Numbered from the stretch's first letter, positions 35,736-49,489 are shown. The stretch: DNA of 64,000 nt from Pegea sp. RAD2-039 (GCA_034620365.1 JAQGEQ010000380.1:3720001-3784000), one strand, 5' to 3'. Numbers and translations: made by a program. The notes: a model not told the origin generated them from the sequence alone.

Positions 35736-38700
35736 TTACTTAAGAAATAGCCAGTAAAAAACTGAAACCAAGTAAAGAAAAGATGTTGGCTTTATTCTTG
35801 AAAAGCTATTTTTTGAATAACTTTTACTCGGCCACCCTCCGCATTTAGGGTAGCTTGGTGGAGGTTGCTTCATATCTTCTACATCTCCGACTTGAATAAC
35901 TAACATCATTCCTATAGAGAAAAACATTCTAATGTTTCAAATTTTAAAACAAAACTTTAACTCAAAATATGTTTTTCAAAATGATATGTTAAATCAAAAA
36001 TAAGAATAGCTTTTAAACTTCAAGTTTAAAGGTTAAGTTTACTTCTAGTTCAAATGATTAGTTTTTCTTTGTAGACTATCAGTTTTTTTATGACCAATCT
36101 ATTTCTTACAAACCTGCTTCCAAATGAAAGGATAAATGACAATGAAAAGCCCAAAACCCAGGATTGTCACTTCTAAACCTGATAATAGAATACCCACCAT
36201 CCGGAACAATCACTGTGTCTTTCATTGGAGGTTCATCCAACTCATATGTAATATTACCAGACTCATAAATTGACTTCATTTGGTGCAAAGAGAGATTTAC
36301 TCCGACTCTTAAAAAAGAGTTCTTTAGTGAGCCGAAAGTAGAAGAGAAAGTTACCTCTCTTGTGCAACCACGGCAAAGTGTTGACCATGTAAATGCATTG
36401 GGTGACCAGCATTAAACGTGTATCCTTCATCAAATAAAACCATTTCGATGAGTTTGTCCTTTTGAAGTTTTACCAGGTGTACACAAGAACGAAACTAAAA
36501 AGCAATTTTTAGGATTGATTGAAAATAACTCATTAATTGGTTTTACTTCTCCATTTTCAATAACTGTTGCATCATCAGCAGGGTCACAAAAGCGACTAGA
36601 ATCAAATGTATCAAGCTGGTAAAGTAAAGGACGGTCAGGGGACTCAAAGGTAACGTTATTAATTTGTGGAGAATACAAATGATGATTTCTAGGAACCGCT
36701 TTGATTGGATAAAAATCTTCACGATGGAATACTTCGTTATTCACCTAAAATATAACGCTTTGGTTTTTCAAAAACCGCATACAACCAATACAAACTACTT
36801 CATATAACAAAAAAATTGTCGATAATAGATCAAATAAAAACTTCATTTATCAATTCTATCTTTAAATAAGCGCCAATTATTTGATCTAAATCTATCTATA
36901 GACAGTCGATTACCTTTTTAAAGTCAAATCCGAAATATAACACTTTATCTGGTTTTCCTTTTAGATTTGACCTAATTTTTTGTTTAGATCTTAAAGAATT
37001 GATAAAAATAGAGTTACGATCAGAAGTATGGTGCAAAGGATTTAAATTGGATGTAGAGTTTTGTGCTGTTGAGGATACATTTTCAGATAAATTGCTTGAA
37101 TATCTAAAGAAATATTTATAATTGTAATTTAGCTTAACAGTTAATAACTTTAGTTTAATAGAATTGCAATTTAAGAAAAATATTAGCCTAGTTAATATTT
37201 TAACTCTATTTACTTTATATTACAAAACATTTCCTTCGAAAAATTAGAAATTTGATAATTCAATTTTATAGTGCAATCAAAATTGCTGTTATTTCAACCT
37301 GAGTATGGCCTTTTGTGAAGAATTAACGCAATCAGCCATTCCATTAACTCGGATCCAATAAAGGTCTGGCTCTTGACTTGCTTGTAAAACAAAATCGAAT
37401 CTTTCACCTCCATGTAAAGTAAGAGTGGAAACCTTTTCATAATTTTTAGTATCTTAATTTAAACATATTTCTTTAATCATAAATGAATAAGATATTTTAT
37501 TCAATATAGAATATCTATTTAGGTTGAAATTGTTATTACTTAAAACTGTAACGAGAAAAAATAAACTAATTAAACTTTTATCAATTTTGAGATAATTTTG
37601 AACTCACTGTCACTGGTTTCACGTCTTTTCCGTCACTAGAAATAATAGTCAAGTTGTGACTATCAATAGATATCTGAATTCACGAAAGAAAAAATATATA
37701 TTATTGATTTTTGTGATATTTATACAGTTTGGTAATCAATAAAAAATCTACTTCTTTAAACACAAAATTCTGAACTATGCAGAACAGTACCTACAATCGA
37801 TATTTCTACAAAATTATTTTTTAAGTTTAAATGAACAACTACTAACTTCCATGGGGCAAAAGACTACAGCATTACTGATTACCCTAAAACGATATCTCAA
37901 ATTTTTCTTCACTACAAACTCGCTCATTGGCGTATATTGGAAGCTCCCATCTTGATTAACAAACTTCTGCAAGTACAAAAGATCATTTATCTAAGTTATA
38001 AAACTAATTTCTTATGTAAAGCAATTGAATCATTTAATTTAATGTAATTATAGATTATAGTTCAAAAGAAATAAAAAGTGAACAATTTAAATTCTATATA
38101 TGTCAATAGCTAAAAAGGAGTATTAATTTAAATTTTAGTTAAATCAAAAAGTTCTTAGATTGATTTTGAGTGAACTTCGGTTACTATTCTGAAAGAAAAT
38201 ATGTTTAGAATAGAACTGTGTACTAAAAATTGAAAAGTTTTTATTAAATTAAATAAACAACAAGTAGTAGCTAATAATAGAAAACTAACTATTTGACTTC
38301 CTCTTCCATTAATCAACATCCCTTCCCCTTTATTACTACCATCTGAATGATGATGTAAAACATATTTTTCTAACGTTGTACGATGCAACCAATCATTCAA
38401 GATAATCACGTGATCATTGCTATCTAAAATCATTTTATAAACATATTTTCTGTTGATCATAAATATACTAACCAATATCATAAAGATCACGATGAAGATT
38501 ACTTTCATTTGTTGCACGAACAATTAGACCTCCTGCAGACCCATCTCCTCTGTGAAATCCTGCGTGACCATGCCACCAATGGGTACCTGTATTCACAAAT
38601 TAAAATATCATTTGATAAATTTATAAAACTTACCTGAAGGTTGAGCTTTAAACTTATATTGATGTGAGTTCATTGCAGGAACTGCACACTGGGTAAGCAT

Positions 38701-39482
38701 AGGGACCCCATCCATCCAAGGTGTGTCCTTCTGAAATTGTCCGTGCCAATGGAGAGCTGTCCCTTCTCCATTTGTTAAATGGTTTTTCAAAGTTACTATG
38801 ACCGTATCCCCTTCACATACCTTTAAAAATATTAGCAGTTGCTTATAGTAGTACAAATATCACATAACAAAGATACGGCATTGTTCTCGTAAGTTTAATT
38901 TTTTAGTTCAAATATTTGAAGTTATTTTTCTTTAAAGATTATTTAGATGTAAATATTTATCAACAAACATCTCTAAAGTTTGATTCATTTTTAGTCTTAT
39001 TTAATAATAATCATTATTTTTGTAATAAATTGTACTTTTAGAAAATTGCACCATATATTTTTAACTGAATAAGGCAAGTAAATTAGCCATATAAACGATA
39101 TTCTTATATTACCGAAACAATCGGCCCGGGAAGCTGCCTATTGATTACTGTTACAGGACGCTCAAATCCATCTCCTGCAATACAGTCGCGTCGAAAGCAA
39201 TCAGATTTATTATAAGGACAGTTAAAGCAAGCCTTGGACATTGTAGTGTACCTGAATCACATCATTTAAAAACAATTTTTCAAATACTTCAAATAAAATT
39301 TGTTTACCATTCCATAGTGAAGTTATATTCACATTCCATAAAAACTCCAGGAAGACATTCTCTTTCACATGGATGACCTATGACAAAGAGCAAATGACCT
39401 TTTCAATTATCACAATAAAGCACTTACCTGTAATAGTTGTCAATGTTAAAAATGCTATAATAACTTTAACAATTCTGGTCAT
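35736..39482 (-). CDS. Laccase-type multicopper oxidase
   Basis: Secreted copper oxidase that oxidises phenols or metal ions and reduces oxygen to water. Fourteen exons, high to low: 39482-39428, 39377-39308, 39251-39113, 38820-38634, 38586-38473, 38423-38290, 37966-37847, 37673-37608, 37432-37299, 37103-36914, 36744-36547, 36494-36355, 36307-36114, 35911-35736; about 638 residues. A signal peptide ([19 protein letters not shown]) is followed by a Cys-rich N-terminal region like insect and mollusc laccases ([25 protein letters not shown]). All copper motifs are present: HWHG (112-115), HWWHGH (153-158), HPMHLHG (500-506) and [12 protein letters not shown] (571-582, Met as axial ligand). The C-terminus is hydrophobic ([15 protein letters not shown]), suggesting a GPI or tail anchor. 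Exons 11 and 12 are parted by a 52-nt intron that is itself open in frame, but the HPMHLHG part needs it removed. Possible roles are cuticle tanning, immunity or iron handling. Confidence 0.92.
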
Positions 39483-41880
39483 TTGATTGTTTTAGACTTG
39501 TGATTGATAATAACTGAAAAAGTTTTTGGATTTAATTCATTAATAAAGTTTTATTTCAGTAGTATCTGAAGTTACTTTTATCTAAAAAGTATAATAAACT
39601 TAATTACAAATATATTGTTATCAATTATTAATCAAAATATATAAGTTAATATCAATATGATACTATATTAATCAATAAATACTGATAAGGCTTTTCACAA
39701 AATCACTAAAATCTTGTTTCTCAGTTTGATAGTTTCTCTCTTACTAACTCTCTTATATTGCTCGATTTAACTTAACCAATAGTAAAAAGTCTCCTTGCCT
39801 TTTTCAATTACTTCCTCATGCAACTTAACATTTTTTGAACTATAGTGGTGTGGTACACCGTTTCTTTGATCTCATGACATACAACTTAAAAATATGTAAA
39901 AAAGCGATTAGAAAAAATAGAGAAATAAATACGTTTTAAATTGGATTTCAAAAGGCTGAAGAAAAAAGTTTATTTATGATATTGTTTGTAAGTTAATTGT
40001 ACATAAAATTCTTATAAAATAAATATTATTATACAAAATGTATTTAAAGTAATTTAACATACACCCCAAAAGTAATAACAACTTTAAATGTATGAAAATC
40101 AAAATATTTTATATCATTTTTTTGATTTTATAGTTTGCCAATTTTTGGTTTCAAAATCTTTGTAATTTAGTGTTTCTCAACACTTTGTCTGGTTAGGAAA
40201 AAAATTACGAAAAAAGAAATAAAATTGCAATAAAGTTTCTGTTGTTTGCTGCTTGAAATCTGTAATTATTATCAATTATAAACTAAAAATAAATTCTTAT
40301 AGAATTTTGTCATGTAAGATATATAATTAAATGTAAAATGGTTTTTATAGTTCGTTACATATTTACTGTGTTTCAATGTTGATGAGATATTAAATCTTTT
40401 ATAAATTATTTATGCTCGAATAATTAAAATAGATCTGATATACAGATTTGTAAAGACAATATTTGTTTTTTAGTCTTTGTCATGTTAAAAAGCTCATAAC
40501 AGAAGAAGGTCATCTTCATCTCTAATAATATTTGAATAATTTACAGATATCTCTAAGCTAAAAGTAGCTACAAAAAAGCACAAATTAAAAACACAAAGAC
40601 TATTTCTGTAAACCCCCTTCTATAGCTAACCTGAAGTTTTGACAAAAAATTAAACCCCATAACAAATAAAAAGATCTTAAGAGTAGATCTTAATCTTATT
40701 TGACTCATCAAATTTTCTTTGTACATGGCATATTTTCAATTCCTTCTCTATAGCTCTGTTACAAATACAATTCTGCTAATTCATTGCTACATCTTTGAAA
40801 AAATTAGTTTCAATGTTGTTTAATCATGAGCTTCCAGCAAATCAATCAATAAAACTGGACTATTTATGAACTTACTAAATCAATACTTTATTTGAAAACC
40901 AATTAAGTTCAAATGTATTGGCAAAAATCAGCTAAATGAATACTTTCAACTTTAAATCTTAATGATAAAATAAAAGCAAAATGTGTACAAATTTAGCCCT
41001 TTGGCTAAATTTTATTTTTAAGTTTCATAAAAACAAATTATGAAATCATTTGTTTACAACTAAAAACAAAAAGAAACATTACCATGAATTTAGTAAAGTT
41101 ATATATTCAAAATAACCTTATTTATCAAATTTATTGATCAATTAGTCTGATTTTGCTTTCACTTTTTCGGAAATAATAATAATCATATAAAAACTTATTT
41201 GTTAGAAAATCTTGCAGTTATGAAATATATTTTCTCGGTTTTTATACTTCCTATAACTTACTTCTTTAGTTTTTTAAGACTTAATGCTCTTAAACGTGAA
41301 GCGATGTATAAATATGCTATCGCAAAACTTCGAAAAATAGTAGTAATTTGTCAAACATTTCAGCAATTAAAATGTTAAAATTCATGATGTCAAGCAAAAC
41401 TTTAGTTTCTATAAAAAAATAATTTGTTTTGACGTTGATGAAGCAGTGTAATCTAAATAAAGCCTTTTTTGTTTCAGAAGCTACACACATTGAGCCCTTA
41501 AAATCTAAAAAAGTACCTAAGTTATGAACTTGCAAGCGTGTGCTTACCATACATTGATCTAAAATTTAGTATAAAGTATACAATTAGACTCATTATTTCA
41601 AGGAAAAATGTGATATTTGATGTAGAGTTTGTTGCTTTTCAATTTTTGACTCAATTTGTTATATCAGTACATTAATTTTTGAATTATTACTTAAAAAACA
41701 ATTGTACAAATTCTAAATATTTTTCATCTGTTGCAATTTATCCATATGTTTCTTAATATATAACGTTTTTATATAATATAGTTCTATTTGAATAAGTTTC
41801 AGGTTATAGGTTTTATTCTATTTGAATAACTGCTTATAAGTTGTGACATAGTTATTTATAGGAAGTGATTTGTATATTAT
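39483..41880. other. Intergenic, laccase promoter side
   Basis: About 2.4 kb of AT-rich DNA between the laccase start and the LINE. No coding or repeat structure recognised. Confidence 0.4.
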
Positions 41881-41922
41881 ATATATATTATATATTGTGA
41901 TTGGTGACACTAAAAACCTTTC

Positions 41923-42920
41923 ATGAAAACTATGGTGGATCCACATAAAAGTGGCAAGACCTTACGTTTAAATGTAAAGAAAAATCCTGACAAAACGACT
42001 TCATCAAAACAAGCTTGCAATTGTCGATCCTGCAATAAAATTTGCTCTGGTGAAGATCCGGTAATTGAATGCTTTAAATGTCTCTCCTGCTTTCACCTCA
42101 CCTGTAGTGATGTGAGCAAGAAAATTTTTTGATATGTTTGATAACAACCAGATGAAGCAAATGGGATTTAAATGGTTTTCCATTAAATGTAGAACCATGG
42201 ACACAACAGCTCCCTCAACCAATTCTGATGAAAACCTTTTATCAGACATCAGCCAAATCTGTATCTGCTGAATTAGTCAAACTTAAATCGGAAATTGCCA
42301 AAGATGTTGCCAAGATTGATGAGAAAGTTTCTAGTTTGTCTAAATCAATGGACGAACTGAATGCCTCTGCAAAGAAACAAGTCATATGGGCCTCGGTGGT
42401 CGGTGATCCCGGTTCTGACAAAAATGCTAACATGGTGCAGCTTCTGGTCAAGAAAGTCACCGACACGCACAAAAAACTCACTTTAGACCGTGAGAAGAGA
42501 GGAAACAATGTCATCATTTTTAATGTCTCTGAGACTGATAATGATGATGACAGTAAATTTTTTAATCAAATGTGCTCTCAAAGCCTTGATTCTGTGGACG
42601 TTCTAAAGGTATCAATGACTAGACTTGGAGCAAAAAACTTAGATCATCAAAGACCGTTGAAAGTGTCCTTTCAGGAAAGTTGGGGCAAACGCAAGTTTCT
42701 TGCCAAGCTGTATAAGCAAAAGCTTGAGAAAAAATTCGAGCACATAAGAGTAGCACATCATATGTGTGAAGATGATCGCTTAGAAAATAAGCTTCTTCTA
42801 AAAGAGGCGTACAACCGAAATCAGAAGGAAGAACCAACTGATTTGAAATACAAAGTTCGAGGTCCACCATGGGCCTTGAGAATTGTCAAGGTTTTTTTAA
42901 AAAACGGAAGTGGAAAATAA
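41923..42920 (+). pseudogene. LINE ORF1 (PHD finger, coiled coil, RRM-like)
   Basis: ORF1 is the RNA-binding partner of the LINE enzyme. The first frame (41923-42132) has the Cys/His cluster CNCRSCNKICSGEDPVIEC, then CLSCFHLTC, a PHD-like finger. A run of six T (42125-42130) breaks the frame and a second shift lies near 42240. From 42228 the frame stays open to 42920, with a coiled coil (EIAKDVAKIDEKVSSLSKSM), then an RRM-like part (KRGNNVIIFNVSETDNDDD, VSMTRLGAK, LKVSFQ) and a basic end. ORF1 of CR1 elements has this order of domains. Confidence 0.75.
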
Positions 42921-43049
42921 TCACTGGACTCACATCTTCTTTTTTCAAACTCTCTCCGGACACAATTGTTAATACCCAAGATATAAATTTACAGAAGCCC
43001 ATCATCAAATCTCACAAGTGTCAAAAAGAGTTCTTCTATCACATTAGGT

Positions 43050-44633
43050 ATGTTCTTCAACGCACGGTCGATTATTAACAAAACTTTTCAATTAAAAGCT
43101 CTTTTGCATTCCCATGATTTCACATTTGTTTTTATTACTGAAACTTGGTTGAAACCGTTTTATCCTGATTCTTTTCTGGTTGACGGTAATCTTTTTTGTG
43201 TTTTGCGTTGTGATAGACTGTATGATAGAGGCGGCGGTGTTTGCGTAATTTACAAAATATCGCTTGCACTCAAGATCTCTAGAATTCATATCGATCCCAT
43301 TAATTGTTCAGGGTTTGAGATTATCGCTTTTGATTTTCATTACTCAAAGTCCAAATTTTCTCGTTTTATATGTACCTATCTACCACCCTCTAAAGCTAAT
43401 GATGAGGTTACTGTTAAGGCCTTATTGAAGGCTCTGAAGAGTGCTGTGTGTCCTGAGTTATATATTTTGGGGGATTTGAATTTTAGTAAAATTGATTGGA
43501 ATAACCCGAATTCAGTATTTATTGGAAAATCGTTTAACTTGGATAGCGATAATACTAATTTCAGCCTTTCCAAGTCATGCCTTTGTAAGCTTCCTCAATG
43601 CCAATAATCTATCTCAGATGGTTACTTTTCCGACCCAAGTTAGTGGTAATACTTTGGATCTTCTTATCACATCAAAACCCGAGAACATTATCTACTTTGA
43701 TCAAAAAGAATCTTTTGCTTTGACATGCGATCATAATATGATTGAATTCAAGCTCCATCAAACTTTTTTTATGAGCGTTAAAACTTCAAGCAAAAGGAGT
43801 TTTTACAGTGGAAATTATAATGGCATTAGCAAGTTTCTATCAGATGTTGACTGGATTTCTGTTTTCAACTCTTCCAAAGACATCAATACTATTTACTCAA
43901 GGTTTACTAACATCGTTACAGAATCAATCCAAAATTTCATACCTTTTTTTAAAGCCAACAAAAAACCACATTTACCCAAAAATTTAAAGAATTTACAACA
44001 TTTAAAAAACCTCCTATACAAACAAACTAAAACAGACCTTTCCATCAAATCTCTGTACAAAGATCTTTGTATAGTTTAAAAGAAATCTATTTCTAATTTC
44101 TATATAGGAAGAGAAAGTGCAGTTTTATCTTCACCTTGCAAGAAAACGTTTTTTGGTTTCATAAATCGTAAGCTTAAGGCGAGATCTCAAATACCTCCCC
44201 TAATTGATAACAGCGACAAGCTTGTGATGGAACCAGAAAATAAATGAGATTAGTATGTAGGAAACTTAATATTATATATGATAGGTATAAACATCGTCTC
44301 AGTTTCTTCAATTTAGATACTTTGGAAATCCGACGGATTAAATACGACTTAATTCTTATTTTCAAAATTATCCACAATTTAATTGACATTCAGTTTGATG
44401 ATTTCTTTTCCATTAGTCCTTCCCTCAAGTTTTATCAGCTCAGACGACACACATTTCACCTTAATAAGCCCATATCACCTGGTACATTGGTCAGAGCAAA
44501 TTTTTTCTCATACCGCACAGTTAATACATGGAACCAGCTGCCATCAGACATTATCATGTCAGAATCACTCGCGTTGTTCAAGCAGAAGTTGAACCGTCAT
44601 AACATTGCCAATATTGTCATTTCTAAACTGTGA
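43050..44633 (+). pseudogene. LINE ORF2 (endonuclease, RT mostly deleted)
   Basis: The frame from 43050 has the APE endonuclease signatures: FNARSI, TETWL, DRGGGVCV and LGDLNFSKIDW, ending at 43607. A shifted frame (43492-44079) continues with FPTQVSGNTLDLLI and TCDHNMIEFKL. After about 44240 only the C-terminal region remains (44244-44633), with the typical PISPGTLVRANFFSYR and NTWNQLPSDII. At least two frame changes and one large internal deletion (probably over 1 kb, judged by normal CR1 ORF2 length) are present. Confidence 0.8.
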
Positions 44634-44837
44634 TTTTTTTTCCTTTTTTATATTATTAACATTCTATGTAACTTTTCACTGTTATATGCTTTGAGTGATA
44701 TCGAAATACCATGTGTTACATCTTTTGCTTTCTATATTTCTAACTAAATAGATGTTTTTCGTGAGAATGTGTGTTAGCGAGAGGTGCTCTCTTCAAGTAC
44801 CCTTCTTTGCATTTATTGAAATAAATAAATAAATAAT

Positions 44838-45608
44838 ATGATGTCAAATATTCAATGCTATTGTACCTTAACTAAAGGCATGATGGTACTATTCTTAAAG
44901 CATTTGATTATGCTAAAGTAATTCATCAGACTTCTTGACTTTTCTGAATTTTTGAATAAGAAATTCCATAATATTCGATTTAGGGAATGTCCCATGAAGT
45001 TATGTTACTAACCAAGCGGTAATAATCTGGCCATTTATTTTTGTAGACATTTTATATCTTAAAATTTAATTTGAATATTTTAAAGAACTGTTCAATTTAT
45101 TCAATTGTTAAAACAAACTCTTATTTTAGTGCAGCACATTGAAACTATGTCATTGAAATATAAAAAACATTTGTTTCTGCTTATTTTTACTGAAACTACT
45201 ACTTTTAAATACAAAACCTTTATTATTAGCTATTTTCTGTGTAGAGAAATAATAGAAATCTTTGAGCATTTTTAAAAACTTTGCAATAGTTTTTTATAAT
45301 CAATAATTTAATTTATTTGGTAGAGATTTTTAAAATAGAAAAATGTAAATATATGCTTAAAATTTATTCCATACTTTATTTACTTTTGTTATCAACTAAC
45401 ACAATATTATTTTACTTCTATTATTGAAGTTCTAATGTTTTTGTGATGTGTTTATTTGTTTTTTATGTATGTATCTTTGTAAGAAGCTAACAAATTTGAG
45501 TTTAAAATTTTTTGAATATTTAACAATTTTATATTTTTGCAACTTAAAATTGTTTTATGGCTGTTTTTGTTTAAACTTAAAAAAATCTGTTTTAGAGAAA
45601 TATAAAAA
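44838..45608. other. Intergenic, NEK11 promoter region
   Basis: AT-rich DNA between the LINE tail and the NEK11 start. No motif stands out. Confidence 0.4.
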
Positions 45609-48589
45609 ATGCCATTACCAGCAATATTGCCAAAAGATTATAATCTTGATTTCAATGATCAGAGTAACAATGAAAAGAATCTCATATCCACTAGATATCA
45701 TGTCATCAAAAAAATTGGATCTGGAAATTTCGGTTGTGCGTTCTTAGTCAAGGATAAGAAGAAAAATATTACTAAGGATCAAAATTAGTAAATGAAAGTT
45801 TAGATTTTTTAACAATTAACAAAATGTTTTTTTACAGTAAAGTTTTAAAACAAATTTGCGTTGGTCCGATTGACCCTGGTGAAACAGTAGATGCTATGAA
45901 TGAAGCCAGACTTTTATCGAAATTGAAACATTCTAGTATTGTTCAATTTTTCGAAAGCTTTTTGAGTCAGCATTTTTTTTGCATTATTTTGGAATATTGT
46001 GAGGTATCCTTAATATTTAGTTTTTAATTTTATATTTTTTAATTTTCATTTTATATAAAGGGAGGTGACTTAGAAGAAGCTATAATAAAACAGAAAGAAA
46101 TTGGCCAGCAGTTTGAAGAAAGCCAGGTGATCAGCTGGTTGCAGCAGCTACTTTCAGGAATTGAATATATGCATTCAAAGTAAGAAAAAAAATTTTAATT
46201 AAATGGTTTGTGAAATATTTTGAATAAGGACTATAGATGAAGAATTTTTATTTCAATTTAAGTTAGTTATAGTTGAAAGCAGTTGTTGATATTTTACATA
46301 TGCTTGATAAATCAAATTTTCATCGTCATCTTTTATTAAAGAAAACATTCTTTATTTTTAGACCCATAAATATTATGAATATTAAAAAGATTTATTTTTG
46401 TGCTTAGGTTCGTTTTACATAGAGATCTAAAAGCGCGAAATATCTTTCTGAAAAATAATGATGTAAAAATTGGAGACTTTGGAATCTCTAGAATCTTAAT
46501 GGGATCTTCTGATAAAGCAAGCACATTTGTAGGCACCCCATATTACATGAGCCCTGAAGTTTTGAACCATGAAGAGTATGACGAAAAATGTGATATTTGG
46601 TAAGATAGTTTTAATACAAATTTTAACATTTTAAGACTATTAACAACTTGTGTATTTGTTGATATCAACAGGTCTTTAGGTGTTGTTTTATACCGATTAT
46701 GTAGCCATTCATACCCATTTGATGGTACAAGCTTGATGAATATTATGCTTAAAATAGTTTCTCAATTTACTCCTTCAATTAATCACAATTATTCTAGAGC
46801 TATGAACAATCTACTTGAAAAGTGAATCTTTTTTTTTTAATTATTATACTTATCATTTATAAAAGCACAAATCGTTAGTTTATTTTTTTCTGGGTTATAT
46901 ACAAATTTGCAAACATAGTTTGAAATGCTATAAAAAAGTTTATAATACTTTTAGTTAAAACTACAAAATTCTATTTTATAATATTTTATAACTTTGTTAT
47001 TGTTTAATTGAACAGAATGTTTGATCGTGATCCACTAAGAAGACCAAAAGCAAAAACTCTGCTCCAACACCCTTTGTTCAACTCAACCACTTTGTAAACA
47101 CAGTTTTCAGCTTTTTTAGTAACATAAAAGATGTTATATTTGAATAAGTTGTAGTTTGTATCTATTTTTTAACCGATTGAAAGTGTTTGTTTAATTTTAT
47201 GCTTATTCACTCCCTTTAATTTCATTCTGCTAAAAATTAATTATTTGAAACTTTATGTAATTAATCGACTAATTATCTCATATATTTTTTCTTATCTTAA
47301 AGAACTTCTAGTTCTTCAGTATCCAATCTAACTGCAAGAGATAGACTTCGTTTAAAGAAACAAAAAGAAGCTGATATGAATATAGAAAAACTGAAGTAAT
47401 ATAAATTAGTTAATTAAACAATCTGAAAATTTGATAAATGCAAATACTAATTAAATTGTAGAAGCTTTTGAGGTTACTGCTGATTATTTAGAATTGTTTT
47501 TAAGAGAATCTTTTTGTGGCAGTACCTGTTTTTAAGTACTTTTTTTAAATGACGTTTACAAACTCTAAAAATCTTTTCTTTAATTATTTTTAAACTGAAA
47601 TATTTTTGTCCAGTTTTATTATCAAGTTTCGAAAGTGATTTTTAATACGAGAGAAGCTTGTTGTAATTAAAAGTTTTATCTTCATAGAACACTAGCCCGA
47701 GAAAAAAGAATGGCAAATGCGCGTCTTCATCAAATGTCTAAGAACAAACACTTACAAGCTACTATCTTTAACGAGGTTTTTCAAAATTGTCTCGTTTTCA
47801 GAACTTTTTGATTGCAATTAAATCATTAACTTTCAGTCGGGTGAGAATGAGCTCTTCTCAAGTCATAAAGAAGTTTCTTTTGATGATGAAGATGATTTGA
47901 TAGAATCTCATTCTTCAGATCATTGCTTTAACGATACGGAAGATTTTTCTTCTTCTACATTAAGAGAGGATCAAATTGAAACGGAAGATGATTTTGATAT
48001 TTCAACTGATAAACTTATTCAAACTCTCATCCGAGAAGGAATCATTCCAGAAGATGAAGAGCTTGCTAATACTCTTTATTCTCTTCATGATGACTTTGAA
48101 GATGAGTCGCCAATGACATCTGATTTTGAAGAAGATGAAGAACTTTCTAGGAGCGCTTATGAGTATCACGAAATGTTGGACTATATGGAAGAAGCACTAA
48201 TCATGAAAGACACTATTGTAGAGACTAAAAAAAGATCAAATTCACCTCTAATGTCCGCTACACTTCCTCAAACTTCTAGTGATCTTAACGGAGCAGGAGA
48301 CTTGAATAAGATCACAGAATCAGTTGTAGATCAAAGGATTGCTAACATGCGATCAAGGTGTGAAGAAATGCTTGGCAAGGAGATCTTTGAACAAGCTTAC
48401 AACTGCATCAGTAAGATCAGATTTGAAGGCAATATGAGTGATAAAAATGAGCTTGTGATGAAAGATCTTTCAAAGATTGTCCCAGATACTCGTAAATGTA
48501 TGGATCTTGAACAATTAATATTTCTAGAGCAAGAAAGATTGCGAAGTATTTCAGCGTCGATCAAAAAACCTTCATCAAGTCACAGTTAG
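45609..48589 (+). CDS. NEK11: NIMA-related kinase 11
   Basis: Serine/threonine kinase; the vertebrate protein acts in the G2/M DNA-damage checkpoint, and NEKs are often linked to cilia or mitosis. Exons: 45609-45787, 45838-46003, 46061-46179, 46408-46599, 46672-46821, 47016-47093, 47303-47395, 47688-47775, 47837-48589; about 605 residues (human 645). Kinase domain about 30-295: Gly loop KIGSGNFGCAFLV, Lys64 in KVLKQICVG, HRDLKARN with Asp161, DFG at 178-180, GTPYYMSPEVL. KQICVGPIDPGET and RILMGSSDKASTFVGTP match NEK11 more closely than other NEKs. The tail has a basic helix (TARDRLRLKKQKEADM), then a very acidic stretch (SFDDEDDLIES, TSDFEEDEELSRS) and a probable coiled coil near the end (CMDLEQLIFLEQERLRSI). 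An AATAAA follows at 48828. Confidence 0.92.
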
Positions 48590-49489
48590 TTCTTCTCTAT
48601 TTTTTATCTATGATATTTCATTCAATCCTTTTTAAATACCACGCATTGATTTCTAAACTAGAATTTTTTTCTTCATAATTCATATAAAAGCTTTCAAATT
48701 GAAAATGTGTACATTTCAAACCTTATTTCTAATTTTTCTTTTGTCAAATAGTGTTATAAAAGTTTTGGATTACTATCAAAGCTTTTTTTATAAATTCCTT
48801 CGTATTATATAAACTGTGCTTTCTTTAAATAAATCATTAAAATAACAATCTTATCATCTTATAAAAGTGTACTTCAACAAAATCGTCAACAGACAAGTTT
48901 ATTTGCTTTTTACTGTAACTTATCAATATTTGTTTTATTTTTGCAAATCAAAGCTTATTCGGCAGCTTAAACCTAAAATCTTCTTATTTTATTGTTTCTT
49001 TGATTATTTTATGATTTAAAGTTGTATCTGTTTGTTATCTTATTAATTTCCTAATCAAAATATCTGATATTAAATGTAATTGCTTTAGTACTACTGAAAA
49101 GGGTAAATTGTTATTTCCAATTTTGATGGTCTTGACAATATTTAGTAGCACCAAAAGTGATTTTTATGTAATGTTTTGTTTGAGTCGTGTTTTAAATGTT
49201 TTCTCATAAAACAAAAAAAATATAGTCTCTTTTATTTTTGTGGTTTCAGAAACAATATCTTAAAAACTCTCAATACATAAATTTATCTTAAGAGTCAAAT
49301 AGAATAAAGAATTAATTTTTTTAGAAGTAATGAAAGATTACAATAAATCGCTTCTATAAAAGTTCAGAAATCATATCCTTGGTATAGTGTTTAAATCTAA
49401 ACCACATTATGACTCCTTTTAGCTTACATTTAGGCGAGAAAGTATCAAACGATCAAATACTTTGTGTACAATGTTAAGAACAGAATATT
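48590..49489. other. NEK11 3' UTR and intergenic DNA
   Basis: Contains the AATAAA at 48828-48833. AT-rich, nothing else recognised. Confidence 0.4.

Larger units (their letters stand above)
41881..44837 (+). mobile_element. CR1-like LINE, copy 1, internally deleted
   Basis: Non-LTR retrotransposon with ORF1 (from 41923), ORF2 (from about 43050) and an A-rich (AAATA)n tail ending near 44837. ORF1 carries a PHD-like Cys/His cluster as in CR1 and related clades. ORF2 begins with an APE-type endonuclease. The reverse transcriptase core is missing: at about 44240 the sequence passes from the segment before the RT straight to the C-terminal segment. It is more GC-rich and better preserved than copy 2, so it is younger, but it cannot move by itself. 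Confidence 0.85.

Noticed and set aside
36430-36546. Open frame running on past the laccase exon that ends at 36547
   Set aside because: The extension does not match multicopper oxidases; a phase-0 GTAAAA donor and TTTTTAG acceptor 52 nt apart restore the conserved frame.
42004-42870. Three minus-strand ORFs of 80-90 residues
   Set aside because: They are antisense shadows of the LINE ORF1, with no domain of their own.
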